Assembly: GCA_934589325.1 (NCBI GenBank)
Contig: CAKTNU010000015.1
Coordinates: 1 to 15,880, forward strand
DNA from: an uncultured Oscillospiraceae bacterium
Lineage (GTDB): Bacteria; Bacillota_A; Clostridia; Oscillospirales; Oscillospiraceae
DNA length: 15,880 nucleotides
Direction of reading: 5' to 3'
Shown piece by piece: positions 1 to 6,771 of this stretch. The notes beneath the pieces were generated by a model that saw only the letters and a list, made by a program, of their open reading frames with translations, had not been told where the DNA came from and made no database searches. The translations under genes were made by a program, and so were the position numbers. Within the stretch, counting starts at the first letter, position 1, and each line of letters begins with the position of its first letter.

Positions 1-184
1 CGACAAAGCTGATCGCTCCGGCAGGACATTCCGGCAGACAGTTGCCCAGCCCGTCGCAGTAATCGTCGCGTATGAGCCTGGCTTTCCCGTTTATTATGGC
101 TATGGCGCTCTCATGGCATGCGGCGGCGCATTTTCCGCAGCCGATGCACTTCTCTTCGTCTATGTGTATGATCTGTCGAATCAT
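1..184 (-). CDS. 4Fe-4S ferredoxin-like protein, C-terminus cut by window edge
   Basis: Small iron-sulfur protein; only the first 61 residues lie in the window and the frame is still open at base 1. It starts MIRQIIHIDEEKCIGCGKC. The first cluster motif is complete: Cys13, Cys16, Cys19 and Cys23 (CxxCxxCxxxC). The second motif has Cys43, Cys49 and Cys53-Pro, but the usual second cysteine position is a leucine, so this half may hold a modified or incomplete cluster unless later residues supply a ligand. The start at 184 is supported by GAGGTG eight bases upstream and a consensus promoter at 204-232. It is probably a cytoplasmic electron carrier or a ferredoxin module of a larger protein; the partner cannot be told from here. 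It follows the symporter gene on the same strand but has its own promoter, so it need not belong to that operon. Confidence 0.85.
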   Translation of the reverse strand, partial: MIRQIIHIDEEKCIGCGKCAAACHESAIAIINGKARLIRDDYCDGLGNCLPECPAGAISFV

Positions 185-203
185 TTTCGTTCACCTCGAG
201 CGA

Positions 204-232
204 AGCATACACGAGAACACAGGCTTTGTCAA
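204..232 (-). promoter_or_regulatory. Sigma-A promoter for the ferredoxin-like gene
   Basis: Read on the minus strand, TTGACA (227-232) is followed by a 17-base spacer and TATGCT (204-209). The -10 ends 19 bases upstream of the ATG at 184, giving a very short leader with a GAGGTG ribosome site. It lies in the 72-base gap after the symporter stop, so the ferredoxin gene can be expressed alone. Confidence 0.75.
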
Positions 233-256
233 ATGCAAAATTCCGGCGGATATGAC

Positions 257-1669
257 TCACTGCTCCTCTGTGAGACGGCTGAGGAGCTTTTCCTTCTCCT
301 GCTGCAGCTCGGCTATCTTTTTGCGTCCGAGAGGGTACATGAAGCGAAGTATCACGAATATCAGGAAGTACAGCACCGCGGGGATAAGCACGGAGTCGGT
401 GAACATCATATCGAGTGTGCCGCCGGTGATGTTTGCGGTGTTCAGAACATTGTCCGTGTAGCCGATGCGCAGCAGCGCCATGTTGACGAGTATGGCCGCA
501 ATGGTCTGCCCGAGCTTGCGCATGAAGGTGAAGAACGCATAGCTTGTCGCCTCGTCGTGCAGGCCGTAGTTGACCTCATTGTAGTCTATCGCGTCGGTGG
601 CGATAGCCCAGAGAAGCAGGAAAATGAACGCGTTGCCTATGCCCGACAGCAGGCATACCGCAAGGAACATCCATACGCTTGTGCCGCCCAGCAGGTACAG
701 CGCAAGATTGCACACTCCCGCCATCAGCATGCCGTAGGCGCAGACCTCACGACGCCCGAAGCGGGCGCCGAGCTTGCCGGCAAAAAGCATTATCACTGCC
801 ACCGGCAGGTACTGGCACACCGTCGGCATCATCGACAGGCCGGGCGCGTTGAAATAATAGTTAAAGAGATAGGTATTGTAGCTTTGGCTGAACATCTGCG
901 CCGCAAGAAACAGCATGCCGACGAGACATACGGCCATATACGGGCGGCTGTGCAGCAGTATTTTTATGACCTTCCACGTCTGTCCCTTCTCCTTCGGAGC
1001 GGGCTTGGTAGGTACGCGCTCGGTAGTCCAGCGGTAGCACAGCAGATACGCCAGCACCGATACGGCGGAGATAATGACAACGCCGGTCAGTATCTTGCTG
1101 TAGGACATCACGGATACGCCGCTCTCGGTTTTGACGTAGCAGAAGCTGATCAGCAGCATCGCGGGCATCGCGCCGAAGGTCGAGCCTATCGAGCGGAACA
1201 CCGACAGAGACGAGCGCTCGCGGTCGTCCGACGTTATGACCTGCGCGAGTGAGCCATAGGGAATGTTTATACCGGTGTAGAGCATGCCGAATAGTATATA
1301 TGTCACATATGCATATGCGAGATAGCCGCCCTGACTGAGTCCCGGTATTTTTACAAACATAAGTATCGCCGACAGTGCGACAGGCACGGCCAGCGTCTTG
1401 AGCCAGCGGCGGTAGCGCCCATCGGAGGCGGGCTGTATACGGTCGATTATGCGTCCCCACAGAGGATCGTTTATCGCATCCCATATTCTTGCGATGATGA
1501 ACATCACCATGATGCTCACGACACCGATACCGAGCACGTCGGTATAATATTTCTGCAGTACGCTTTGAACCAGACCGAACACCAGCAGCGACGCGAGGTC
1601 GCCCATAGCATAGCCTATCTTATCCCGGGTGCCGATGCCGCTCGTGCGGGAAATGTAGCTCTGTTCCAT
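257..1669 (-). CDS. GPH-family (MelB/YihO-YihP-type) sugar:cation symporter
   Basis: A 470-residue integral membrane protein of the glycoside-pentoside-hexuronide:cation symporter branch of the major facilitator superfamily; length and hydrophobic pattern fit 12 membrane helices. Near residue 60 it has RIWDAINDPLWG with Asp64 and Asp68, matching the helix II aspartates that bind the coupling cation in MelB. The N-terminal DKIGYAMGDLAS is also typical of the family. The ATG at 1669 has GGGAG about 10 bases upstream. It begins 35 bases after the stop of the GH31 gene at 1705-3687, so the two form an operon and probably share a substrate. In E. coli the sulfoquinovose locus also pairs a GH31 enzyme (YihQ) with GPH transporters (YihO, YihP), which makes an alpha-glycoside or sulfoquinovose-like glycoside a plausible cargo. 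Exact cargo is inference; family assignment is firm. Confidence 0.9.
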   Translation of the reverse strand: MEQSYISRTSGIGTRDKIGYAMGDLASLLVFGLVQSVLQKYYTDVLGIGVVSIMVMFIIARIWDAINDPLWGRIIDRIQPASDGRYRRWLKTLAVPVALSAILMFVKIPGLSQGGYLAYAYVTYILFGMLYTGINIPYGSLAQVITSDDRERSSLSVFRSIGSTFGAMPAMLLISFCYVKTESGVSVMSYSKILTGVVIISAVSVLAYLLCYRWTTERVPTKPAPKEKGQTWKVIKILLHSRPYMAVCLVGMLFLAAQMFSQSYNTYLFNYYFNAPGLSMMPTVCQYLPVAVIMLFAGKLGARFGRREVCAYGMLMAGVCNLALYLLGGTSVWMFLAVCLLSGIGNAFIFLLLWAIATDAIDYNEVNYGLHDEATSYAFFTFMRKLGQTIAAILVNMALLRIGYTDNVLNTANITGGTLDMMFTDSVLIPAVLYFLIFVILRFMYPLGRKKIAELQQEKEKLLSRLTEEQ

Positions 1670-1704
1670 TTCTCAGTCTCCCTTTTATAATTTTAAAAAA
1701 TAGC

Positions 1705-3687
1705 TTAAAGGTCTCTGACTGCGCTGGCTGCTGCCTCGAAAACTGCGGCATATTCGCTGCCCTTGCGGTAGAACACCGCCGGACGGCCGAGCGGGGCGGC
1801 AACGAGATATTCATGCCCGCCGCGGTGCGGCGCGCCCGTCCAGAAGTGCAGCCATTCTCCGTCGGGCAGGGATACGCGGCGCACTTTTGCGCCCTTTTCT
1901 ATCACCGGGGCGACAAAGATGTCGTCTCCGAGAAAGTATGCGTACTCATCATGGCTGCTGGAGTAGTCCCCGGCCTCCCAGAAGTCGGGACGTATCGCGG
2001 GAATACCGCCCCCGGCATCGGCGGCACATTTTTCAATGTACGGCCGCAGTGCTGCGTGTACCATCGTGAGAGCGACTGTATGCGGCAAAACGTCCGGCGC
2101 GTCGAACTGGCTGTTCGCCCAAGGGCGTATCGACTCATGGCTGCGCATCATCAGAGAGAATGCGCCGGCCTCGAGCCAGCGGGTGAACAGCTCGTCGTCA
2201 CGCTTGAGCTTGCCGAAGGAGAAGAAGCCGCCGATGTCCCAGTGCAGCATCGTCACACCCGAAAAGCCCAGCGAGAAGCAGGCGGGCATGATGCAGGGCA
2301 GACCGTAGTCGTGCGTGTAGTCGGTATGCTGGTCGCCGTTCCAGAGCATGGGGGCGTATTCCTGTATGCCGAGGTATCCGGAGCGCGTGAAGAACATAAC
2401 GTCGCTGTCACCGTACTCCTCGATAGCCTCACGGTTCAGCTTCGCCCACAGCACGGGCCACCTGTTGTGAAGCAGTGCGGGGTCACCGTCGTGCAGCACG
2501 CAGTCCACCGGCAGATATTCGCCGAAATCCGCCATCCAGCCCGAGACGCCGAGATCGAGCATGTTTTGCTTGATAAGCACGTCCTTCGTAAAGCGCACGG
2601 CCTCGGGATTTGTCAAGTCGAGCATACCGGCGTCAAAGGTCGTGGACTTTATGTGGTAAATGCCGCCGTCCTGCCGGCGAATGAGGTATCCGGCCTCGGC
2701 GCATTGGCTGTAGAGGCGGCTGCCCTTGACGAGGTAGGGATTGATATATGCAAGAAAGCGCACGCCGCGCTCACGGAGCTTCTTTATCGCGCCGCGCAGG
2801 TCCGGATACAGCTTTTCGTCTGCCTCCCAGTTCCACCATACCTGCTTGCCCATCACGGTGCGGTTCTCGCCTGACCAGTCCTGACTCCACACACCGCATA
2901 TTTTCGCCCCGGCGTCGAGCATGGCGAAGGTCTTGTCAAGCACGGTCTGCGTACCGCCCTGTATGCCGAGTATCATGCCGTCCATGCACCAGCCGGGAAT
3001 ATACTGCCGGTTCGGGATATTTGCTGCGGCAAAGCCCGCAAGCTCTCTGCAGCTGCCGCCGAACTGGATCTTCAGCGAACGCGGACAGGAATCAAAGGCG
3101 AAAATGTACGCATCGTCCCCGAATACGGCGCGGCCGTCGCTGTCGGTATCGAATGCGATAAAGCGGCCGCTGTCGGTCACGAACACGGGCATCGGTGAAT
3201 AGCTGCCGATCTCGGAGTGCGGCTTTTCACGGTACAGTGCCGTTGGGAGCAGAGCCTTTTCGACAATGGTCGAAGCCTTGATATGCTCCGACACAAAGTT
3301 CACGACAGTTTCTCCGCGCAGATTCACCTTGCGGTATTGCTCGCCGCCGCCGAAAACGGCTTCACCGTCGACCGCAGGCAGGCGAAATTCATATGCCCAG
3401 CCCGGTTCTCCGCAGAACCGAAGCTCCGCACCGCCGGGAAGCTCGGAATATTCGATGCGCAGAGAATGTCCCTCGGCGCTGAAGACAATGCTGCTGCCGG
3501 AATACTCGGCCTGCGTGAGCGGGATGCGCTCGACCTCTGAAACGCTGACCTTGACGGTCCCGCGTGAGGATACATAGCTCTTTTCCTGCCGGATCGCGGC
3601 GGCAAAGGGCGCGTCGGCGCGGTGGGATATGAGCTCCCGTGCGCCGGACAGCAGCACTAAGCCGCTGTCAGAGCAAATTTTAAGCAT
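1705..3687 (-). CDS. GH31 alpha-glycosidase, sulfoquinovosidase-like scaffold with altered sulfonate pocket
   Basis: A 660-residue cytoplasmic glycoside hydrolase family 31 enzyme without a signal peptide. The N-terminal beta-sandwich contains FGGGEQY (112-118). The catalytic barrel carries the nucleophile Asp387 in GWMADFGEYLP and the acid/base Asp452 in WNGDQ, laid out as in E. coli YihQ (D405, D472). In the YihQ sulfonate site (Q288, R301, W304, Y508 by my alignment from memory), Gln269 and Trp285 are kept, but the arginine is Gln282 (MGKQVWW) and the tyrosine is Phe488 (DIGGFFSF). It is therefore probably an alpha-glycosidase for a neutral or differently charged sugar, not a classical sulfoquinovosidase. 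GGAGG sits 11 bases upstream of the ATG and a consensus promoter lies at 3724-3752. It is the first gene of an operon with the GPH symporter, which would import its substrate intact. Confidence 0.88.
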   Translation of the reverse strand: MLKICSDSGLVLLSGARELISHRADAPFAAAIRQEKSYVSSRGTVKVSVSEVERIPLTQAEYSGSSIVFSAEGHSLRIEYSELPGGAELRFCGEPGWAYEFRLPAVDGEAVFGGGEQYRKVNLRGETVVNFVSEHIKASTIVEKALLPTALYREKPHSEIGSYSPMPVFVTDSGRFIAFDTDSDGRAVFGDDAYIFAFDSCPRSLKIQFGGSCRELAGFAAANIPNRQYIPGWCMDGMILGIQGGTQTVLDKTFAMLDAGAKICGVWSQDWSGENRTVMGKQVWWNWEADEKLYPDLRGAIKKLRERGVRFLAYINPYLVKGSRLYSQCAEAGYLIRRQDGGIYHIKSTTFDAGMLDLTNPEAVRFTKDVLIKQNMLDLGVSGWMADFGEYLPVDCVLHDGDPALLHNRWPVLWAKLNREAIEEYGDSDVMFFTRSGYLGIQEYAPMLWNGDQHTDYTHDYGLPCIMPACFSLGFSGVTMLHWDIGGFFSFGKLKRDDELFTRWLEAGAFSLMMRSHESIRPWANSQFDAPDVLPHTVALTMVHAALRPYIEKCAADAGGGIPAIRPDFWEAGDYSSSHDEYAYFLGDDIFVAPVIEKGAKVRRVSLPDGEWLHFWTGAPHRGGHEYLVAAPLGRPAVFYRKGSEYAAVFEAAASAVRDL

Positions 3688-3723
3688 CTTGTATTGCCTC
3701 CGTGTAAATTTTATCTTATTCTT

Positions 3724-3752
3724 ATATTAAGGGCTCGAATGAGCAATGTCAA
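3724..3752 (-). promoter_or_regulatory. Sigma-A promoter for the GH31-symporter operon
   Basis: On the minus strand TTGACA (3747-3752), a 17-base spacer and TAATAT (3724-3729) form a near-perfect promoter about 36 bases upstream of the ATG at 3687. It is back to back with the rightward promoter at 3763-3791; the two -35 boxes are only 10 bases apart, so a protein bound in this gap could affect both directions. Confidence 0.8.
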
Positions 3753-3762
3753 GAATAAAGCG

Positions 3763-3791
3763 TTGACTTTTTTAACAGCGTGAATTAAACT
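3763..3791 (+). promoter_or_regulatory. Sigma-A promoter for the YesL-sulfoquinovosidase operon
   Basis: TTGACT (3763-3768), a 17-base spacer and TAAACT (3786-3791). The expected transcript starts near 3798, leaving a leader of only about 19 bases with AAAGGA before the ATG at 3817. The spacer contains the candidate operator at 3768-3788, a location typical for repression by blocking RNA polymerase. Confidence 0.7.
3768..3788. promoter_or_regulatory. Candidate operator, imperfect copy of the palindrome at 6718-6738
   Basis: The arms TTTTTTAAC and GTGAATTAA flank a central AGC. The stretch TTAACAGCGT-x-AATTAA is identical to the perfect palindrome upstream of the binding-protein gene except at x (G here, T there). 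The two arms match each other as an inverted repeat at 6 of 9 positions. It overlaps the -35/-10 spacer of the rightward promoter. The sharing suggests one regulator; no regulator gene lies in the window, so the factor is unknown. Confidence 0.55.
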
Positions 3792-3816
3792 GAACGATGA
3801 AAGGACGTGCGCAAAT

Positions 3817-4437
3817 ATGGAGAAATCGCGAATCGGGAGCGTGGTATCACGGCTGATAGACATGATACTTGCCGGGTTCTATTGGGTAATTTGTTCATTG
3901 CCCGTAATAACGATCGGCGCGTCGAGTACGGCGCTGTACTACACCGTCGTCAAATGCGTGCGTCATGAAAGAGGCCGCACGAGCGCCAGCTTTTTCTCGG
4001 TATTTCGGAAAGAGTTTCGCCAGAGCACGGTCATATGGCTGATCTATGCTGCCTATACCGCGGTCATCGCAGCGGATGCGTGGGCGATCGAGCTGCTCGG
4101 TCTCGGCAGCGGAGTCCTCGGTACGCTGCGCTGGGTATTCTTCATGCCCGCGCTGCTCAGTATGCCGTGGATGTTTGCGTATATATCGAGGTTTTCAAAT
4201 AATATAAAGGGCAGCTTCAAATTTGTCGGCTGGCTGACACTGAAGCATCTCGGACGTTCTGTGATCCTGGCGGCGGAACTTATCGCGGCGGCCGTGATAG
4301 TGTGGCTGACGCCGATGCTGCTGCCGCTTCTCCCCGGCGCACTGTGCATGCTGATGAGCCTGCATATAGAACCGGTGTTCCGCGAATATACGGCGGAGCA
4401 GGGCGATGAAAATACTGACGCATGGTACAACGAATAA
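3817..4437 (+). CDS. YesL/DUF624 family membrane protein
   Basis: A 206-residue membrane protein with about five hydrophobic segments (roughly 14-35, 70-90, 100-122, 145-165 and 167-185). The segment LPVITIGASSTALYYTVVK (28-46) is the hallmark of the YesL (DUF624) family, which in Firmicutes is typically encoded with ABC carbohydrate importers and glycosidases. Its molecular role is not established; a helper or regulatory part in sugar uptake is often assumed. It is first in the operon, starting about 19 bases after the predicted transcript start, and its stop is 22 bases before the sulfoquinovosidase start. The ribosome site (AAAGGA) is weaker and farther from the ATG (11 bases) than those of its neighbours, so it may be translated at a lower level. 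Confidence 0.85.
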   Translation: MEKSRIGSVVSRLIDMILAGFYWVICSLPVITIGASSTALYYTVVKCVRHERGRTSASFFSVFRKEFRQSTVIWLIYAAYTAVIAADAWAIELLGLGSGVLGTLRWVFFMPALLSMPWMFAYISRFSNNIKGSFKFVGWLTLKHLGRSVILAAELIAAAVIVWLTPMLLPLLPGALCMLMSLHIEPVFREYTAEQGDENTDAWYNE

Positions 4438-4459
4438 TTATAAACGGAGGTATTACCAG

Positions 4460-6463
4460 ATGGCGAGAAATATAGACGTTTCGGTCCGGGACGGCGAGCT
4501 GAGGCTTACGCTCGACGGGGCGGAGCTGCTGAGGCACTCGGCGGAGACTCCCGCGATATTCGCCGGACGCGGCAAAGAGAGCATAAAAATGTACCGCGGC
4601 AACTTCGACGTGTCCGACCGCGTGGAGGAGCGCTTCGCCCTGCGCCTCGCGGACATCGAAGGCGATACACTGATTTTTACGCATCCGGACATAGACGCTG
4701 TGCTCACCGTGCGCATCATCCGAGAGAACGGCATGCTCCGACTGCTCGGAAAATGTGAGGACGAGAGCGTGAACCGTATATGGATACGGCTTTGTGCCGT
4801 GGACGGCGAGCATGTTACCGGCGGCGGAGAGCAGTTTTCGGCACTTGATATGCGCGGCAGACTGTTTCCGATATGGACGCGTGAACAGGGCGTCGGCCGC
4901 AATAAGCTGACCGAGATAACCCGCCTTGCCGATGCGAGCGACGGCGGAGGCGGAGACTACCATACGACGTTCTTCCCGCAGCCGACCTTTGTGTCCTCGC
5001 GCCTGTACTGGGCGCATCTGGAGAACTATGAATATTCCGAGCTCGATTTCCGTGCTCCGTACTTCCATGAGATAGGCGTCTGGTCAGGCGGCTTTTCGCT
5101 GGTGCTCTGCGCCGGAGAGAGCTATCGGGAGCTGAGCGGCAGCCTCAGTGCGCTGCTCGGCCGACAGCCCATGCTGCCGGACTGGGCTATGAAGGGCATA
5201 TGGCTCGGCGTGCAGGGCGGTACCGAGCGCACACTCGAGCTGCTGGGCAAATGCCGCGAGAGCGGTATGGATGTTTCCGCAGTCTGGATACAGGACTGGG
5301 AGGGGCGGCGCATCACATCCTTCGGCAAGCGCCTGCAATGGGACTGGCGCTGGGACAAAAAGTCATATCCCGGGCTTGACGCGGTGATAGCGGCGGATGA
5401 AAATACGCGCTGGATGGGATATATAAATCCCTATCTCGTCGAGGGCGGCGTGCTGTTCAACGAGGCGCAGGAGAAGGGCTATTTCGTCAAAAGACGGGAC
5501 GGCAGTGACTATCTGTTTGATTTCGGCGAGTACGACTGCGGTGTGGTCGACCTGACGATGCCCGAGGCATTCGACTGGTACAAGAGCGTTATAAAAACAA
5601 ATCTCATCGGCCTCGGTTTCCGCGGCTGGATGGCGGACTTCGGCGAATACCTGCCAGCCGACTGCGTATGCTGCGGCGGAAGCGGACTCGAAATGCACAA
5701 TAAATGGCCGATGCTGTGGGCAAAGTGCAATCGGGAGGCCGTCGAGGAGGCCGGACTTCTGGGAGACTGCGTGTTCTTTATGCGTGCCGGCGCCGCCGGA
5801 AGCCAGAGATATTCGACGCTGCTCTGGGCAGGGGATCAGTGTGTCGACTGGTCGGAGAACGACGGGCTGCCCTCGGTCATAACCTCGGCGCTGACTGCGG
5901 GTATGAGCGGGTTCGGCCTGCACACCTGCGACGCGGGCGGATACACGACCCTGTTCGGTCTGCACAGGGACGAGGAGCTGCTGCTGCGCTGGCTCGAGTT
6001 TACATGCTTCAGTCCCGTTATGCGCACCCACGAGGGCAACCGGCCGGACGACAACGTCCAACTTTATTCAAGCCGTGAAATAATTAGCCGTGCAGCGCGG
6101 CTGTCACATATCCATACGGCGCTCCTGCCGTATCTGAAAGCCTGCGCGGAGGAAAATTCGGAGATGGGCATACCCGTCATGCGGCCGCTGTTCTATGATG
6201 CGCCGGACTGCGGGCGGGCGTATGACCGCGAGATGTACAGTTATTTCTTGGGAGATGAGCTGCTTGCTGCGCCGGTCGTCGCTCCGGGAGTGACAGAGCG
6301 GAGCCTATGGCTGCCGGAGGGCGAGTGGGTACATCTCTGGAGCGGCCGTGAGTATTCCGCCGGAGATGTGAGCGTATCCGCGCCTATGGGCGAGCCGCCG
6401 GTGTTTTATAGGAAAAACGGCCGCTTTGCGGAGCTTTTCCGCATGATACCCGAAATTTTATAA
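4460..6463 (+). CDS. yihQ: Sulfoquinovosidase (GH31, YihQ-type)
   Basis: A 667-residue cytoplasmic GH31 enzyme predicted to cleave alpha-sulfoquinovosides such as sulfoquinovosyl glycerol, a breakdown product of the plant thylakoid sulfolipid, releasing sulfoquinovose. All the residues I recall for E. coli YihQ are found at consistent spacing: Gln278 of IQDW (Q288), Arg291 and Trp294 of SFGKRLQW (R301, W304), the nucleophile Asp393 of WMADFGEYLP (D405), the acid/base Asp459 of WAGDQ (D472) and Tyr495 of DAGGYTT (Y508). The Arg, Trp and Tyr contact the sulfonate, so this is more specific than a general alpha-glucosidase call. The start at 4460 is chosen because GGAGG ends 9 bases before it; an in-frame ATG at 4406 lies inside the YesL gene and lacks a ribosome site. 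There is no signal peptide. It follows YesL and precedes an ABC importer that may supply its substrate. Confidence 0.9.
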   Translation: MARNIDVSVRDGELRLTLDGAELLRHSAETPAIFAGRGKESIKMYRGNFDVSDRVEERFALRLADIEGDTLIFTHPDIDAVLTVRIIRENGMLRLLGKCEDESVNRIWIRLCAVDGEHVTGGGEQFSALDMRGRLFPIWTREQGVGRNKLTEITRLADASDGGGGDYHTTFFPQPTFVSSRLYWAHLENYEYSELDFRAPYFHEIGVWSGGFSLVLCAGESYRELSGSLSALLGRQPMLPDWAMKGIWLGVQGGTERTLELLGKCRESGMDVSAVWIQDWEGRRITSFGKRLQWDWRWDKKSYPGLDAVIAADENTRWMGYINPYLVEGGVLFNEAQEKGYFVKRRDGSDYLFDFGEYDCGVVDLTMPEAFDWYKSVIKTNLIGLGFRGWMADFGEYLPADCVCCGGSGLEMHNKWPMLWAKCNREAVEEAGLLGDCVFFMRAGAAGSQRYSTLLWAGDQCVDWSENDGLPSVITSALTAGMSGFGLHTCDAGGYTTLFGLHRDEELLLRWLEFTCFSPVMRTHEGNRPDDNVQLYSSREIISRAARLSHIHTALLPYLKACAEENSEMGIPVMRPLFYDAPDCGRAYDREMYSYFLGDELLAAPVVAPGVTERSLWLPEGEWVHLWSGREYSAGDVSVSAPMGEPPVFYRKNGRFAELFRMIPEIL

Positions 6464-6476
6464 CTGGCCGGTATAT

Positions 6477-6524
6477 GCGCCGTGCATCGTGATCCTAAAC
6501 AGATAAGGTCATGATGCACGGCGC
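6477..6524 (+). terminator. Long hairpin after the sulfoquinovosidase gene, probable terminator
   Basis: GCGCCGTGCATCGTGA (6477-6492) pairs with TCATGATGCACGGCGC (6509-6524): a 16-base-pair stem with one G-U pair and a 16-base loop. It starts 13 bases after the stop codon. No T run follows on either strand, so it may act as an RNA 3' end stabiliser or a factor-assisted terminator, not a textbook intrinsic one. Confidence 0.6.
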
Positions 6525-6650
6525 TGTATTCGCTAAGAAACCGTTAATTGTCCCAAAATACGCCCATGATATGGCAATATACGCATGGCGATTGGCTGAA
6601 GTGCACAAAAACAGACTTGAAAAATCTACACCCGCGTCAAACTTAGGTGC

Positions 6651-6679
6651 TTTACAAATCACGCTCCGGCCTTTATAAT
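6651..6679 (+). promoter_or_regulatory. Sigma-A promoter for the ABC importer operon
   Basis: TTTACA (6651-6656), a 17-base spacer and a perfect TATAAT (6674-6679). Transcription should start near 6686, giving a leader of about 85 bases that includes the small hairpin at 6689-6709 and the palindrome at 6718-6738. It is the strongest-looking promoter in the sugar locus, in keeping with abundant expression of a binding protein. Confidence 0.8.
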
Positions 6680-6688
6680 AAAACCAGC

Positions 6689-6709
6689 AGCCAGTAGATG
6701 GCTTTTTTT
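6689..6709 (+). terminator. Small leader hairpin followed by seven T
   Basis: AGCCA (6689-6693), a five-base loop and TGGCT (6699-6703), with a run of seven T at 6703-6709 that overlaps the last stem base. The form is that of a weak intrinsic terminator placed almost at the predicted transcript start. It might attenuate the ABC operon or simply protect the 5' end; the stem is only five pairs, so chance is possible. Confidence 0.35.
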
Positions 6710-6717
6710 ACGGCAAG

Positions 6718-6738
6718 TTAATTAACAGCGTTAATTAA
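6718..6738. promoter_or_regulatory. Perfect palindrome, candidate operator of the ABC importer operon
   Basis: The arms TTAATTAAC (6718-6726) and GTTAATTAA (6730-6738) are exact inverted repeats around AGC. A near copy lies in the YesL promoter at 3768-3788. Its place, about 32-52 bases downstream of the predicted transcript start and before the ribosome site, suits a roadblock repressor. Such an AT-rich perfect palindrome is unlikely by chance in a GC-rich genome. Confidence 0.65.
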
Positions 6739-6771
6739 AAATCAAAATCAATCAACAAAAGGAGACACGAA

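Larger units (their letters stand above)
6464..6771 (+). other. 308-base regulatory gap between the sulfoquinovosidase and binding-protein genes
   Basis: I see no coding sequence here. In order it holds a long hairpin (6477-6524), about 125 bases of AT-richer sequence without recognisable features, a consensus promoter (6651-6679), a small hairpin with a T run (6689-6709), a perfect palindrome (6718-6738) and the ribosome site of the binding-protein gene (AGGAG before 6772). The layout shows that the ABC genes are a separately controlled transcription unit, not simply the tail of the YesL-sulfoquinovosidase operon. Confidence 0.75.

Noticed and set aside
113..1252. Long plus-strand open frame of 379 codons
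   Set aside because: Antisense to the symporter, no ribosome site, composition rich in His/Gln/Arg/Ala typical of reverse-strand shadows in GC-rich genes.
4406..4459. Earlier ATG for the sulfoquinovosidase
   Set aside because: It lies within the YesL coding sequence, has no ribosome site and adds residues not resembling the family N-terminus; GGAGG is placed for 4460.
6477..6524. Inverted repeat considered as an insertion-sequence end or attachment site
   Set aside because: No transposase or integrase, no flanking duplication and no second copy are seen; position just after a stop codon fits a transcript end.
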